Assembly (NCBI RefSeq): GCF_900170025.1
Contig: NZ_FWEX01000006.1
Coordinates: forward strand, 2,757,236 to 2,821,235
Origin: Nitrospira sp. ND1
Lineage (GTDB): Bacteria; Nitrospirota; Nitrospiria; Nitrospirales; Nitrospiraceae
Direction of reading: 5' to 3'
Length of the DNA stretch: 64,000 nt
The position numbers and the translations under genes are program-made. Positions 1 through 9,663 of this stretch are shown here, piece by piece. The notes under the pieces are model-generated. The model was given only the letters and a program-made list of their open reading frames with translations. It made no database searches and was not told the DNA's origin. Numbering within the stretch: position 1 is the stretch's first letter; each line of letters opens with the position of its first letter.

Positions 1-560
1 CGCGGGAGGATTGAATGGTAGAGCCGCAGTACATTCGTGGCCGGAGATAGATGACGGTGGGAGTTATGTAGGGTTTGTGTGTTGGGAGTGCACGATGAGG
101 GCAACTGCCTGCCAGGGTCTGGAGGTAAATCCCACATGCCATCGAAGCACAGAATCAATCGTTTGGACACGCGACTTCTTTCTCCTAGGCGCACGAGAAG
201 CGGTTAGAGCTGTTCTTGTGATCCGCTTGCTTCGATAGGAAGAGAGCAGGCCCAAGCAGCGCTGTAGCCGCATTGCTCGCCCATGGGAGAGCAAACTTAA
301 TGCCATTATTGTTGGTGCCGGGGTGAGTTGGAATTGTGTCGATGCAGGTGATCGATAGCCATGTGAACAACTCAATCACTGCCTTTTCAGGCTGAATCCT
401 GAGGAAAGAGAGGAAATAAGGGTCTATCTCACGATAGACCTGTATCAAATGGGATACGGATTCGTATCCGAAAGCATACGTGCATATGTGACATGTGTGC
501 GTGAGTCGCGAGTCGAGGTGGAGTCGAGGCTGTGGCTCGAAGCAGATATGTCAGGAGAGT
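1..560. other. Left-edge stretch without a convincing gene
   Basis: Short open frames exist on both strands here, but none shows a ribosome binding site, a recognisable motif or sensible composition. No tRNA or clear hairpin terminator was seen. The first supported gene to the right ends at 561 on the minus strand, so part of this stretch is downstream of that gene. Confidence 0.5.
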
Positions 561-1124
561 TTACCGGTGAGTAGCCTTGATGACAAACTCGCGATCTTGT
601 TCAATCTGAGTGGCCAATTGGTGCAGGGCTTGGGCGGTGGCCTCGGCGATCGGCTCTTGATCCGATGCGGTAACCCATCTCACTGAGGAGCCAAGGGCTT
701 CACCTTCGGCTGCGTATGTCTTGAGGGGCGCTTCTCCGGAAAAGGCAAGGTCGGATTCCAAATGGACCCGGTAGAGGTAGCGGTCAGGCGCGCGAAGCAT
801 GAGCCAGGCTTTCACAACCAGGCGCATGTCACCGGCTTCTGTTCCGATAGATGTGAAGGTCTGGCGCTGAGTGAAATATTCGACAATCGTTTGTTGTAAG
901 TCTTTCGACGGCCATTCGAGGAGGGGAATACCTGGCATGTGATCCGCCCCTTCTATGGCGAGAAACGGTACCTCAAGCTGCACCGTCGCGGGGATCGGGG
1001 CCGCAGCCCTGTCGCTCGATGGTGAGGTGACGTGAATATGATGCACACACCCGGCCCCGACCAGATAGGTGCCAAGCAACATGATTGTGAGTCGGTACTT
1101 GAGACCCCGTGTGGGGCGACGCAT
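561..1124 (-). CDS. Uncharacterised lipoprotein
   Basis: About 187 residues with an N-terminal hydrophobic segment ending in a lipobox (VGAGC), so probably a lipid-anchored envelope protein. The mature part resembles a small periplasmic domain carrying a conserved-looking stretch with GEAPLKTY and ending with a helix. I do not recognise the family. The start chosen is the ATG at 1124, which has GGAG six bases upstream; an in-frame ATG at 1136 lacks one. It lies two bases after the stop of the minus-strand lipoprotein gene at 1139-1624, so the two are almost certainly co-transcribed and may work together at the outer membrane. The function is unknown. Confidence 0.7.
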   Translation of the reverse strand: MRRPTRGLKYRLTIMLLGTYLVGAGCVHHIHVTSPSSDRAAAPIPATVQLEVPFLAIEGADHMPGIPLLEWPSKDLQQTIVEYFTQRQTFTSIGTEAGDMRLVVKAWLMLRAPDRYLYRVHLESDLAFSGEAPLKTYAAEGEALGSSVRWVTASDQEPIAEATAQALHQLATQIEQDREFVIKATHR

Positions 1125-1138
1125 TCTGAACTCCATGG

Positions 1139-1624
1139 TTAGTGGGAGGAAGGGGGCGGGGTGAGGATGTCTAAGTCACGAATGGCTCGCGCCGCCTGCT
1201 CCCGATAGGTCCGCTCTGTCGTGCCGGTGTAGGTATCAATGACACGTTGGTAGGTTGCTCGGGATTGCGCATATTGCTTCTTGATCGAGAGATATTGTCC
1301 CAAGGCCAGCCAGTTCTGGGCGGCCGTCTCATTAGCGGTGCGAAGGTCGGTCCATTCGCGATCGACCTGGTTGGTTCCTGGACGATTGACACGCCGAGAG
1401 ATGATGTCGCCTAACTGGGATGAGAGGTGTTCGATCGCTTCATTCTCCCGGACGGCCGCTGCCACGCGATCATGTGTCAAGTGATCGTAGAAGGCTTCGA
1501 CATGATCCTTAACGGTGTCGGCCCGTTTCTCGTGGATGTCGTGGGAGCAGTGCGCGAGGGTGAGGCAGGCCGTGAGCAATACCAGCCCGTGCCACATCGA
1601 AGCTGTACGTGAGCGAATCGCCAT
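1139..1624 (-). CDS. Uncharacterised lipoprotein with TPR-like C-terminus
   Basis: The 161-residue product starts with a signal peptide and a lipobox-like LAHC, indicating a lipoprotein. The C-terminal third (YAQSRATYQRVIDTY, then an Arg/Ala helix) looks like a single tetratricopeptide-type helix pair. A good ribosome site (GAGGAGG) precedes the ATG at 1624. It sits about 100 bases downstream of glgB on the same strand and is followed after two bases by a second lipoprotein gene. I can name no specific function; a structural or assembly role in the envelope is a guess. Confidence 0.7.
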   Translation of the reverse strand: MAIRSRTASMWHGLVLLTACLTLAHCSHDIHEKRADTVKDHVEAFYDHLTHDRVAAAVRENEAIEHLSSQLGDIISRRVNRPGTNQVDREWTDLRTANETAAQNWLALGQYLSIKKQYAQSRATYQRVIDTYTGTTERTYREQAARAIRDLDILTPPPSSH

Positions 1625-1726
1625 CGTCGCCTCCTCGGTAAATCGGACGTTTGAGGTCCGATGTTTTTCGTCTCGTGTCGCGATCCTACCGTAGCTGGGC
1701 GTGGAAAGGCGAGCCTAGGGACGGCG

Positions 1727-3820
1727 CTAGGAGGGGGCCTTGAAGAACAGCACAGAGAGCGGGGGCAGCGTCATGGCCAACGAGTGCGTTCGATCATGGG
1801 CTGGAATGGGCTCAGCCGAGAGGCCGCCGAGATTTCCAAGGCCGGTGCCGCCATACATGGACGCGTCGCTGTTCAACAGTTCTTTCCAATAGCCGCCTTG
1901 TGGGACACCGACGCGATACTGCAGCCGTGGGACTGGCGTAAAATTACAGACGACGGCGATGTGTTGCTGTGGTGTCCGGCCGTGTCGCAAGAGACTGATG
2001 ACCCCGGCATCCACGTCCTGGCAGTCGATCCACTCGAACCCTCGCGGGTCGAAATCGAATTCATGCAGCGCCGGCTCTGTCCGGTAGAGGTGATTCAGGT
2101 CGGCGACCCACCGTTGCAGCCCTTGATGGGGCTGGTACTGGAGCAGGTTCCAATCGATGCTGTCGTCGTGGGCCCATTCGCGCCACTGGCCGATTTCACC
2201 ACCCATGAAAATCAGTTTTTTTGCAGCCTGGGCGTACATATAGCCGAACAGCGCACGGAGGTTGGCGAATTTCTGCCAGTCGTCGCCGGGCATTTTGCCC
2301 AGGAGCGAGCCTTTGCCATGGACGACTTCGTCATGGGACAGGGGAAGTAAAAAATTCTCTTGGAACGCGTAGAGCATGCGGAAAGTGAGGTTCCGGTGAT
2401 GATGCTTTCGGTACACGGGGTCCAGCGCCATGTACTCCAGCGTGTCATGCATCCATCCCATGTCCCATTTCATGCCGAAGCCCAATCCGCCCGCATACGT
2501 CGGGCGTGACACGGACGGCCAGGAGGTGGATTCTTCCGCAAAGGTCTGCACGTCCGGATGGCGGCGATAGATTTCTTCGTTGAGTTGCCGTAAGAAGGTG
2601 ATGGCCTCCAGGTTTTCCCGGCCGCCATGCCGGTTGGGAATCCACTCGCCTTCTTTTCGGGAATAATCCAGATACAGCATCGACGCGACGGCATCCACTC
2701 GCAGCCCGTCGGCATGGTATTGCTCCAGCCAGAAGAGGGCGCTGCTGATCAGAAAGCTGCGGACTTCGTTACGACTGTAGTTGAACACCGCCGTCCCCCA
2801 ATCGGGATGGAGGCCCTGGCGGGGGTCCGCATGTTCGAAGAGGTGGCTGCCGTCGAATCGACCGAGCCCGTGTTCATCGGTCGGAAAATGGGACGGCACC
2901 CAATCCAGAATGACTCCGATATCGTGCTGGTGGAGCTGGTCGATCAGGTACATGAGGTCCTGCGGCGTCCCATAGTTGCCGGAGGGGGCAAAGTACCCGG
3001 TGGTTTGATAGCCCCAGGAGCCAAAGAAGGGATGGTCCATCAGGGGCAGAAACTCCACATGAGTGAAGCCCAATCGCTGCACATACTCAATTAGTTTCGG
3101 GGCAGCTTCGCGATAGCTGAGGGAGCGGTTGCCTTCTCCGGGAACCCGCATCCATGAGCCGAGATGGACCTCGTAAATGCTGATCGGAGCATCCAGCGCA
3201 TTGTGCCGTGCACGAGTGTGCATCCAGTTGCTGTCCTGCCAGGTGTAATCGAGGTTCCAGACCACGGATGCGGATTTCGGCGGAATTTCGTTCAGTCGTG
3301 CGAACGGGTCTGTTTTGATGAGTACCGAGCCATGGTGCCGTGACCGGATGTGAAATTTGTACAGCGCGCCGACTCCCACACCGGGGACGAATCCTTCCCA
3401 AATGCCTGAAAATTGACAGGGGTGGAGTGGGTGGCGAGTGGGGTCCCAATGGTTGAACGTCCCGAAGACCGAGACCTGCTCGGCTTCCGGCGCCCACACC
3501 GCAAAGTACGTGCCCTCGACACCCTGCAAGGTCGCGGGATGCGCGCCGAGTTTATCGTACAGGTGGAAATGAGAACCTTCGTTAAAGAGGTAGAGGTCGT
3601 TCGCCGTGAGCAGACTCCGGCGCTCGTCCGTGAGTCTCGTTGCCGGCGTAGCCGGATCGAGATGTTCGCCGGCGCGATGATTGACAAGGGGGTCCACAGG
3701 TGCAGAGTACTGTGGTTGAGGGCAGATCGTCAATCGGCCGGCAATGGTTCCGATCGTGGGACTCTTCGGGATCTTGCTCCAGACTAGTGACACCTCTCGA
3801 TCAAGTATGGTATGAATCAA
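1727..3820 (-). CDS. glgB: 1,4-alpha-glucan branching enzyme
   Basis: GlgB cuts alpha-1,4-glucan and re-attaches the piece through an alpha-1,6 bond, producing branched cytoplasmic glycogen. The N-terminal CBM48 domain is seen around residues 95-190 ([17 protein letters not shown]). The GH13 barrel follows with its four regions: DWVPSHF, GLRVDAV (catalytic Asp), FAEEST (catalytic Glu) and [12 protein letters not shown]. The C-terminal beta domain ends the protein. At about 690 residues the length is normal for the family (E. coli 728). The start is uncertain: the outermost in-frame start is TTG at 3820, a GTG lies at 3793, and no ATG precedes the conserved region. No other glycogen gene is in the window. 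Two lipoprotein genes follow on the same strand. Confidence 0.95.
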   Translation of the reverse strand: MIHTILDREVSLVWSKIPKSPTIGTIAGRLTICPQPQYSAPVDPLVNHRAGEHLDPATPATRLTDERRSLLTANDLYLFNEGSHFHLYDKLGAHPATLQGVEGTYFAVWAPEAEQVSVFGTFNHWDPTRHPLHPCQFSGIWEGFVPGVGVGALYKFHIRSRHHGSVLIKTDPFARLNEIPPKSASVVWNLDYTWQDSNWMHTRARHNALDAPISIYEVHLGSWMRVPGEGNRSLSYREAAPKLIEYVQRLGFTHVEFLPLMDHPFFGSWGYQTTGYFAPSGNYGTPQDLMYLIDQLHQHDIGVILDWVPSHFPTDEHGLGRFDGSHLFEHADPRQGLHPDWGTAVFNYSRNEVRSFLISSALFWLEQYHADGLRVDAVASMLYLDYSRKEGEWIPNRHGGRENLEAITFLRQLNEEIYRRHPDVQTFAEESTSWPSVSRPTYAGGLGFGMKWDMGWMHDTLEYMALDPVYRKHHHRNLTFRMLYAFQENFLLPLSHDEVVHGKGSLLGKMPGDDWQKFANLRALFGYMYAQAAKKLIFMGGEIGQWREWAHDDSIDWNLLQYQPHQGLQRWVADLNHLYRTEPALHEFDFDPRGFEWIDCQDVDAGVISLLRHGRTPQQHIAVVCNFTPVPRLQYRVGVPQGGYWKELLNSDASMYGGTGLGNLGGLSAEPIPAHDRTHSLAMTLPPLSVLFFKAPS

Positions 3821-3843
3821 CCCGCTCGTACGAAATTCTCTTC

Positions 3844-3921
3844 GTCCCCATCGTCTAGCCTGGCCTAGGACATTGCCCTTTCAAGGCAGTAACACGGGTT
3901 CAAATCCCGTTGGGGACACCA
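3844..3921 (+). tRNA. tRNA-Glu (anticodon UUC)
   Basis: A full cloverleaf can be drawn. The acceptor stem GTCCCCA (3844-3850) pairs with TGGGGAC (3911-3917). The anticodon loop CTTTCAA sits between TTGCC and GGCAG and carries TTC. The T-arm has GGTTCAAATCC. The discriminator A is followed by an encoded CCA at 3919-3921. It lies between divergent glgB (minus) and a histidine kinase gene (plus). Confidence 0.96.
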
Positions 3922-4166
3922 CACTTCTCCCGGTTATTCGTTGGCTCAACCTTGTCGGGAACATTCTTTCCAGACAGTACAGCCATCTCACATATAAAGC
4001 TTCTTGCGGCTTCATGGAGGATGGTTCTTGTCGTGGGAGAGGATCGCTGTAGGGCCGGCAGGTAGGATCGTCGCTGCCGCCGGGATCTCGACCACGAAGC
4101 TGCAGCTGTTACCCGCCTCATGATCCGGTGTCGTTACGCCTGAGTAACGTACGGAGTCGTTCTGTG

Positions 4167-6941
4167 ATGAGTGTAGCCGTGCGCTGGTTTCACGCCGTCC
4201 GGTCACCGCTGTATTCAGGCATGACCGAAAGGCAATGGTATGCCTGCTGTGCTGTCATCCTCGTGGTCACGGCGGCCATTGATGCGTACACGCCATTGGG
4301 GATTGCGGCCGGGGTGGGGTATCTGCTCGCCGTGGTCGTGGCCGGAATGGTATGCGAGGTACGATTTCCTTGGCGCGTGGCGGCTGTTTCGATCGGACTC
4401 ACCGTCCTGGGATTCTTTTGGTCTCCACCGGGTGGTGTCGTATGGATCGGGGCGACGAATCGCGTTGGCCTCGCCATGGCCATCCTCCTGACCGCCTGGA
4501 TCGTCTGGCAATGGAACATGGCGGTTCGCGGTCGCTCCCACGATCTCGCTGTTCGGTTGCAGTCCATCCTCACACATAGCCAGACAAGTATCTTCCTCAA
4601 AGACCTCCAGGGGCGATACCTGGAGGTGAGTGAACAGTTTCTGTCGCTGACCGGCTTCTCGGCCGAGATGGTGATCGGGAAAACTGATCGGGACATTTTC
4701 CCCCCTGAATTGGTCGCTATCTATCGGGAACATGATGCCCAGGTCATCAAGGCCGGTGCGGCCATGAATTTTGAAGAGACCGTGCCGCTGGGCGATGGCC
4801 TGCACTTAAATATCGTTTGCAGGTTTCCGTTGCGTGACGGGCAGGGATCGATTGTGGCCATCGGCGGGATTGCCACGGATATCACCGCCCGATTGCAGGC
4901 AGAGGCCGCTCGAAGCGAGGCTCAGGAACGTTTCGATCTCGTTGTGGCCGCGACACAGACTGGAATTTGGGACTGGGACCTGCACACCAACCGCATGTAT
5001 TACTGCCCGCTGTGGAAGGCGAGCCTGGGATATCAGGAGCACGAGATTTCCAACTCACCGACGGAGTGGGAGTCCCGATTGCATCCCGATGACAAAGCTC
5101 GTGCGTTTGCGCTTGTGGACGACTATTTGTCCGGGCGCATCGGCGCATACGAACTCGAGCACCGCCTGCGTCACAAGAACGGCAGCTACCGCTGGATTCA
5201 GACCTTTGCTCTGTTGCAGCGAGATGCCGACGGACGACCTCGCCGGATGACCGGGTCGCACGTGGATATTACCGAGCGGAAACGAGCCGAAGACGCGTTG
5301 ACCCAGAGTGAGTCCACGTTGAGAAGTTTCTTCAATAGCGGCGCGATGATGATGGGGATTGTGGAGCTGCTCGACGGCGATATTCTGCATGTCTCAGACA
5401 ACCGCTGTGTGGCGAGCTTCTTCGGCACAACTCCGGAATTGATGCAGGGGCGACTCGCGTCAGAGCTTGGCGCCCCACCGGACATCCTCGCTCTTTGGCA
5501 CCGATCGTACGAAGAGAGCGAACGGACGAAACAACCGGTGCGATTCGAATATGCCCACCCGCAAAAAGGCAGCGGGGTCGAACTGCGCCTTTCCGCCACC
5601 GTCTGCTGGATTGGAATAGGACCAAGCGGGCGGTCGCGGTATGCGTACGTGGTGGACGATGTCACGGAAGCACGATGCTTGGCAGAAGCGCTGGGCCAGA
5701 CGGCCGAGCGGTACCACGGGGTGGTGACTGCGCTGGCAGAAGGTGTCGTCCTGCATGATGAGCAGGGGAGGATTATCGCTTGTAATCCGAGCGCGGAGCG
5801 GATTCTTGGGCTCACGGCCGACCAGCTGATGGGGCGGACGCCGGTCGATCCGGGATGGCAGGCGATTCATGAGGATGGGAGCCACTTTGCTCCTGATCAA
5901 CGCCCGCCGATGGTCACGCTTCGGACCGGTCGCCCGTGCTCGAATGTGATTATGGGTCTCTCTCGACCGACCGGGGAACAGCGATGGATCTCAATCAATA
6001 CGCAGGCGATCCTGAGAGCCGGTGACGCGCGACCTTACGCCGTCGTCGGCTCTTTTCATGACATTACCGAGCGCCGTCGGGCGGAGCAGGCCTTGCTGGA
6101 GGTGCAGAGTCAGCTGGAGCAACGCGTGCGTGAGCGAACGGCGAGGATTCAGCAACTTGAATCCCAGCGGTCTCAGGCGGAAAAACTCGCGGCGCTGGGC
6201 CACCTCGCGGCTGATATCGCCCATGAAGTCAACAATCCCCTGGCAGGGATTACCAATGCGTTTCACCTGGTGAAGCAGGGAATCGGGAGCGAGCATCGAC
6301 ACTATCGATTCGTGGATCTCATCGATCGCGAAATTCAACGCCTTACCGCGATCGTGAAAAAGATGTACACCCTGTATCAAGGCCTCCCGGCGACCGAGCG
6401 GCAGGCCACCGACATAGCCGAATTGCTCCAGGACGTGGCCACGTTGCTGGAGCATAAGATGGCCGTGAAACGACTCCGGTTACACACAGAGGTGGATACC
6501 CCCCTTCAGGTAGTCCATGTGTCGCGTTCCGACCTGTTTCAGGTGTTGCTCAATCTCGTGCAGAACGCCATCGATGCCTCTCCCCCCCGCAGTGAAGTGG
6601 TGCTGAACGTGTCCGAGCGCGAGGGGCTGCTGCGATGGAGCGTGACCGATCGCGGGACGGGGATAGCTCCGGACGTACTTCCCCGTATGTTCGAGCCATT
6701 CTTTACGACAAAGCCTGGCGCCGGTTGGCAGGGACTCGGACTCGGGTTATCTGTGTCGCGCGGGCTGGTGCAAGCCATGGGGGGGAGGATCGAAGTCCAG
6801 ACTGAATTGCAACGGGGTTCGACGTTCACGGTGGTGTGCCCCTTGGAACAGCCGGATATGTCGGGGGAGCGAGCGGCAGGAGTGGATACAGACAAGGAGC
6901 AGAAAGATGACGATTATGCCACAACGCATTCTCATTGCTGA
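4167..6941 (+). CDS. Multi-PAS membrane sensor histidine kinase
   Basis: The product of about 924 residues has an N-terminal membrane region of about four hydrophobic segments and then at least four PAS/PAC modules. The PAC endings ATDITAR, HVDITERKRAE and FHDITERRRAE are visible. A coiled stretch leads to a HisKA domain whose H-box is AHEVNNPL, with phospho-acceptor His near residue 686. The ATPase has an N-box (LLNLVQNAIDAS), DRGTGIAP, an F-box-like FEPFFTTK and GLGLGLSVS. All catalytic motifs are intact. I chose ATG 4167, which has ACGGAG ten bases upstream, over GTG 4128. The stop overlaps the next gene by 35 bases, so the kinase and the response regulator probably form one unit. The signal is unknown. 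Confidence 0.9.
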   Translation: MSVAVRWFHAVRSPLYSGMTERQWYACCAVILVVTAAIDAYTPLGIAAGVGYLLAVVVAGMVCEVRFPWRVAAVSIGLTVLGFFWSPPGGVVWIGATNRVGLAMAILLTAWIVWQWNMAVRGRSHDLAVRLQSILTHSQTSIFLKDLQGRYLEVSEQFLSLTGFSAEMVIGKTDRDIFPPELVAIYREHDAQVIKAGAAMNFEETVPLGDGLHLNIVCRFPLRDGQGSIVAIGGIATDITARLQAEAARSEAQERFDLVVAATQTGIWDWDLHTNRMYYCPLWKASLGYQEHEISNSPTEWESRLHPDDKARAFALVDDYLSGRIGAYELEHRLRHKNGSYRWIQTFALLQRDADGRPRRMTGSHVDITERKRAEDALTQSESTLRSFFNSGAMMMGIVELLDGDILHVSDNRCVASFFGTTPELMQGRLASELGAPPDILALWHRSYEESERTKQPVRFEYAHPQKGSGVELRLSATVCWIGIGPSGRSRYAYVVDDVTEARCLAEALGQTAERYHGVVTALAEGVVLHDEQGRIIACNPSAERILGLTADQLMGRTPVDPGWQAIHEDGSHFAPDQRPPMVTLRTGRPCSNVIMGLSRPTGEQRWISINTQAILRAGDARPYAVVGSFHDITERRRAEQALLEVQSQLEQRVRERTARIQQLESQRSQAEKLAALGHLAADIAHEVNNPLAGITNAFHLVKQGIGSEHRHYRFVDLIDREIQRLTAIVKKMYTLYQGLPATERQATDIAELLQDVATLLEHKMAVKRLRLHTEVDTPLQVVHVSRSDLFQVLLNLVQNAIDASPPRSEVVLNVSEREGLLRWSVTDRGTGIAPDVLPRMFEPFFTTKPGAGWQGLGLGLSVSRGLVQAMGGRIEVQTELQRGSTFTVVCPLEQPDMSGERAAGVDTDKEQKDDDYATTHSHC

Positions 6942-7668
6942 TGACGAAGAGACGTTCCGGGAATCCACGGCGGAAATTCTCGCTGAGGCAGGATACGCGT
7001 GTAGTGTCGCCAGAGATTCGGCTGAGGCCGAGAGTCTGCTGGAAAACGGCTACGACTTGCTGCTGGCCGATGTCCGGATGCCGGGGAATGCTCACCTTGA
7101 GTTTCTTGAGAACGTGTCCAGGCGACATCCCGAGCTTCCCGTGGTGGTGATTACGGGGTATCCGACGGTCGGGACTGCCGTCGAATCGTTTCGCCTCTCC
7201 ATTGTGGACTACCTGATCAAACCGGTCGGCGTGGACGATCTGAAGCGGGCGGTGGAGCGCGGGCTTCGGCGAAGGACCCTTGCGCGTGCGGTAAAGGATG
7301 CCATGACCGAAACGGCCAAGGTGGCGGGAATTTTCGATCAACTGGGCCAGTCGATGAGAGAATTCGGGCGGGGAGAACCACAGGTGGAATGGAGCGCCCA
7401 TGAGTATATGGCCCAGGCCATGGGACACATCGCCCAGTTGTCGGCACTCGTCGCGCAAACGTTGGAAGCTTCGCGTGGGAGCAGGCCTCAAGCTCCCACG
7501 GACGTCTGTGCATTGATGCAGTGCCCCAGGTTGGATCGGTATGAGGCGGCCATTCAGGACGCCGTCGAGGTCATGGAGCGTACGCGCAGCTCGTTCAAGT
7601 CGAAGGAGATCGGCGCGTTGCGGCAGCGGCTGGAAACCCTCCTACGCGAGGGACGCAGGCAGAGCTGA
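6907..7668 (+). CDS. Response regulator without DNA-binding domain
   Basis: The 253-residue protein begins with a receiver domain (residues about 7-120): acidic pair IADDEE, phospho-acceptor Asp55 in LLADVRMPG, VITGYP, and the conserved Lys in YLIKPV. The remaining 130 residues are mostly helical and contain no AAA+, HTH, GGDEF or HD signature, so the output is not obvious. The ATG at 6907 has AAGGAG seven bases upstream and lies inside the 3' end of the kinase gene, implying translational coupling. It is probably the phosphorylation partner of that kinase and may act by protein-protein contact. Confidence 0.88.
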   Translation: MTIMPQRILIADDEETFRESTAEILAEAGYACSVARDSAEAESLLENGYDLLLADVRMPGNAHLEFLENVSRRHPELPVVVITGYPTVGTAVESFRLSIVDYLIKPVGVDDLKRAVERGLRRRTLARAVKDAMTETAKVAGIFDQLGQSMREFGRGEPQVEWSAHEYMAQAMGHIAQLSALVAQTLEASRGSRPQAPTDVCALMQCPRLDRYEAAIQDAVEVMERTRSSFKSKEIGALRQRLETLLREGRRQS

Positions 7669-7742
7669 CTCTGTGTGGCAAGTGCGAAGCGAGCCTTCCC
7701 GTTGCAGCCGTGGTCCTCAGGGCGGCCGGCAAGCTTAGGCGA

Positions 7743-8321
7743 TCATGATGCCGGTCGGCGAGTGCGAATGAGATCTGCGGTTGGAAAGCCGAGGCGCTTG
7801 GCCTGCTCGACGAGGCGCTGATAGGTAACCTCTTCCAGCTGAGGTGCTCGCGAGAGAATCCAGAGAAACCGACGATCAGGTGTGCCGACCAACGCGGTTC
7901 GGTATTCCGGATCAAGCGCAAGAATCCAATAGTTCCCATCCCGTGATGAACCGAAGAGCCGCGCGAAGAAGTTATCGAAGACCACGGTGAGCCGAGCATT
8001 GGTTTTAGGGTCGATCACCGTCGCCACACCCTCCGCCTGATCAACTCCGCCACTGTCGGTGAGACACTCATTGTGAACTCCGATCCTGCCGTCCGGACGG
8101 CTGGTATAAATGGCTTTCGAGTCAACGCAGTGCCGCTGAAACCACATCGGTAGCCGGGCGATCTCGTACCACGTTCCCGCGTAGCGGGCGAGATCTACCG
8201 AAGCCACTATCGGCAATGTGTCCTTGTGCTCCACGCCCGCACAGGCTGTGACGGTGAGGCAGAATGCCCAAACCGCCAACGACGCGCTCAATCGGATCCA
8301 GCTGTCTACCACGCCTTGCAT
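7743..8321 (-). CDS. Lipocalin family outer-membrane lipoprotein (Blc-like)
   Basis: After a signal peptide with a lipobox-like LTVTAC, the protein has the lipocalin signature GTWYEIARLP and later FDNFF, NYWILALD and LWILSR, the ordered strands of a bacterial lipocalin (Blc) barrel. Such proteins bind lysophospholipids or other lipophiles at the outer membrane. The C-terminal LVEQAKRLGFP is typical of the family. I use the ATG at 8321, which puts the signal peptide at the N-terminus. Open frame continues to 8408, and no good ribosome site separates the choices. It is convergent with the response regulator gene, separated by about 75 bases, and appears monocistronic. Confidence 0.88.
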   Translation of the reverse strand: MQGVVDSWIRLSASLAVWAFCLTVTACAGVEHKDTLPIVASVDLARYAGTWYEIARLPMWFQRHCVDSKAIYTSRPDGRIGVHNECLTDSGGVDQAEGVATVIDPKTNARLTVVFDNFFARLFGSSRDGNYWILALDPEYRTALVGTPDRRFLWILSRAPQLEEVTYQRLVEQAKRLGFPTADLIRTRRPAS

Positions 8322-8408
8322 CAGCAATTTATTAATCGGTGTGTACATAGTGTGCACTTGGGGTGTGTTGTAAAGATCGGGCTTCAGATCGTCAGCACGG
8401 GTCATCAC

Positions 8409-9304
8409 AGCCGTGGTTTTATCATAACAAGCACCAATGCCGCTGCGTAGCGAATGGGGGGGGAGGCAACGCCGGGTGCAGGAGGCTGCGCCGAGTGAAG
8501 AACCACGCCGTGCTTACCCCGTAGGCTCTTGGCACTGTTTCGGTTCGTTGTGTGCCATCGGTGTGATCGGAACCTCAACCCACTTTTCTCCGTCTTGACG
8601 CTCGAGTTTCTGAATGTAGGTCAGGCTAAAGCCGATTCGTCCATGGATAAGCTCGGGAGTAGCCTTCCAGACCATCACGCACCCGTCTTTTGTCAGGCCC
8701 ACGGTTCCCGCGTGCCGGCCTGGCAGGAGCTCCGTCGATTCAAAGCGAAGCAGAATCCCCTCGTGTTTGAGGAGGGGACTGATGAGAACACTGGAGGAAG
8801 TCCGCGAACGGGGCGGTAGGGTAAGCCCGTTGTCTGAGGACGTAAGTGCGTTCCCGGTGAGTCTACGAGCGGTAGATGGAACGCCCTGGCTGTGACAAGA
8901 GCCGGTCCGTCGCTGATACTGATTGTAGGGGAGAATCGCGATATCCATGTGGTGCCAAGCCCCATAATCTGCGACATGGTGGCATATGCATGTCTGCATC
9001 TTCTCCAACCCAGCGAATGATAGTGACACGTTCTGAATCGGAGAATTGGCGCAGTGTCACTCCTGGCGAGTCCGCATTTGTCCTACACGTTTTGGATTGT
9101 TCAGCCCTGCATTCTAACCTTCACTGCGTGGGGTAACCTCAATATACCTAGGGAAATGTATTGGCCTACCAAAGTTTTTGCCTCTGCCCAACCTCCGGGG
9201 AATAGTGCGCCGGGCAGTCTCGCCATAACATCGCCTCTGTCCTGCGAGAGTCCGGGCGACTTGCGAAGATTGCATCACGCTTAGTGAAATAAAGGAGGAG
9301 CAGC
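8409..9304. other. Mostly non-coding gap upstream of the RTX locus
   Basis: About 900 bases separate the lipocalin gene from the type I secretion locus. Only one doubtful minus-strand reading frame (8514-9029, listed separately) has protein-like composition. The last 270 bases before 9305 presumably carry the promoter of the secretion locus, but no clear -35/-10 or -24/-12 pair could be identified. The stretch holds no tRNA or obvious mobile element. Confidence 0.45.
8514..9029 (-). CDS. Doubtful ORF with protein-like C-terminus
   Basis: The open frame of 171 codons starts with GTG and has no clear ribosome site. The N-terminal half is Cys/His/Arg/Ser-rich and does not look like a normal protein. 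The C-terminal 60 residues (FSLTYIQKLE, GEKWVEVPI) look like a beta-rich domain of a real protein. It may be a small gene with a later start, or the remnant of a decayed gene whose 5' part has been lost. I do not recognise it. Confidence 0.3.
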   Translation of the reverse strand: MSLSFAGLEKMQTCICHHVADYGAWHHMDIAILPYNQYQRRTGSCHSQGVPSTARRLTGNALTSSDNGLTLPPRSRTSSSVLISPLLKHEGILLRFESTELLPGRHAGTVGLTKDGCVMVWKATPELIHGRIGFSLTYIQKLERQDGEKWVEVPITPMAHNEPKQCQEPTG

Positions 9305-9640
9305 ATGGCAGAAAGTCATCATCCTATGCAGCGTGGGGATAAATCGGTGGCCGTGAATGTTCGTCTTAAACCCGTTTCCCCATCGGATCAGCCGATTCTT
9401 GTGAACTACACTCATGTTGGTCTCTCGGACGGACTGGCATATGTCGATTTTGGGTTTTTAGAGCCTGCTTTGTTGAGCGCCGTCGCCACGCGTGCGAAGC
9501 AAGGCGAAGTCACACCGAAACAGGTTGAGGGAATCAGCGCGGCACGTGTTGCCTTACCTCTCGATTCCGTGGTGCGTCTCTACCAGCAACTTCAGCGGGT
9601 GCTGGTCAGTCTCCAACCTGCTAAGACCAAACAATCCTAA
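9305..9640 (+). CDS. Small conserved-looking protein heading the type I secretion locus
   Basis: The 111-residue product has no signal peptide. The order of a FxHVGLSDG-like strand, then YVDFGF, and a terminal VALPLDSVVRLYQQL helix resembles the DUF3467-type layout (small alpha/beta proteins of unknown function); I hold this loosely. The ribosome site AAAGGAGG before the ATG is the strongest in the area. It ends 23 bases before the ABC exporter gene and is on the same strand, so it is likely the first gene of the secretion operon. A regulatory or substrate-related role is possible, but nothing in the sequence proves it. Confidence 0.8.
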   Translation: MAESHHPMQRGDKSVAVNVRLKPVSPSDQPILVNYTHVGLSDGLAYVDFGFLEPALLSAVATRAKQGEVTPKQVEGISAARVALPLDSVVRLYQQLQRVLVSLQPAKTKQS

Positions 9641-9663
9641 CCTGTCGGACCGACATCTTCCCC

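Noticed and set aside
1642-1667. 7-base hairpin followed by GTTTTT upstream of the minus-strand lipoprotein gene
   Set aside because: The T-run is on the plus strand, where no gene ends. On the minus strand it would be a poor terminator.
1661-2350. 229-codon plus-strand frame opposite glgB
   Set aside because: GlgB catalytic motifs on the minus strand leave no room for a second real gene here.
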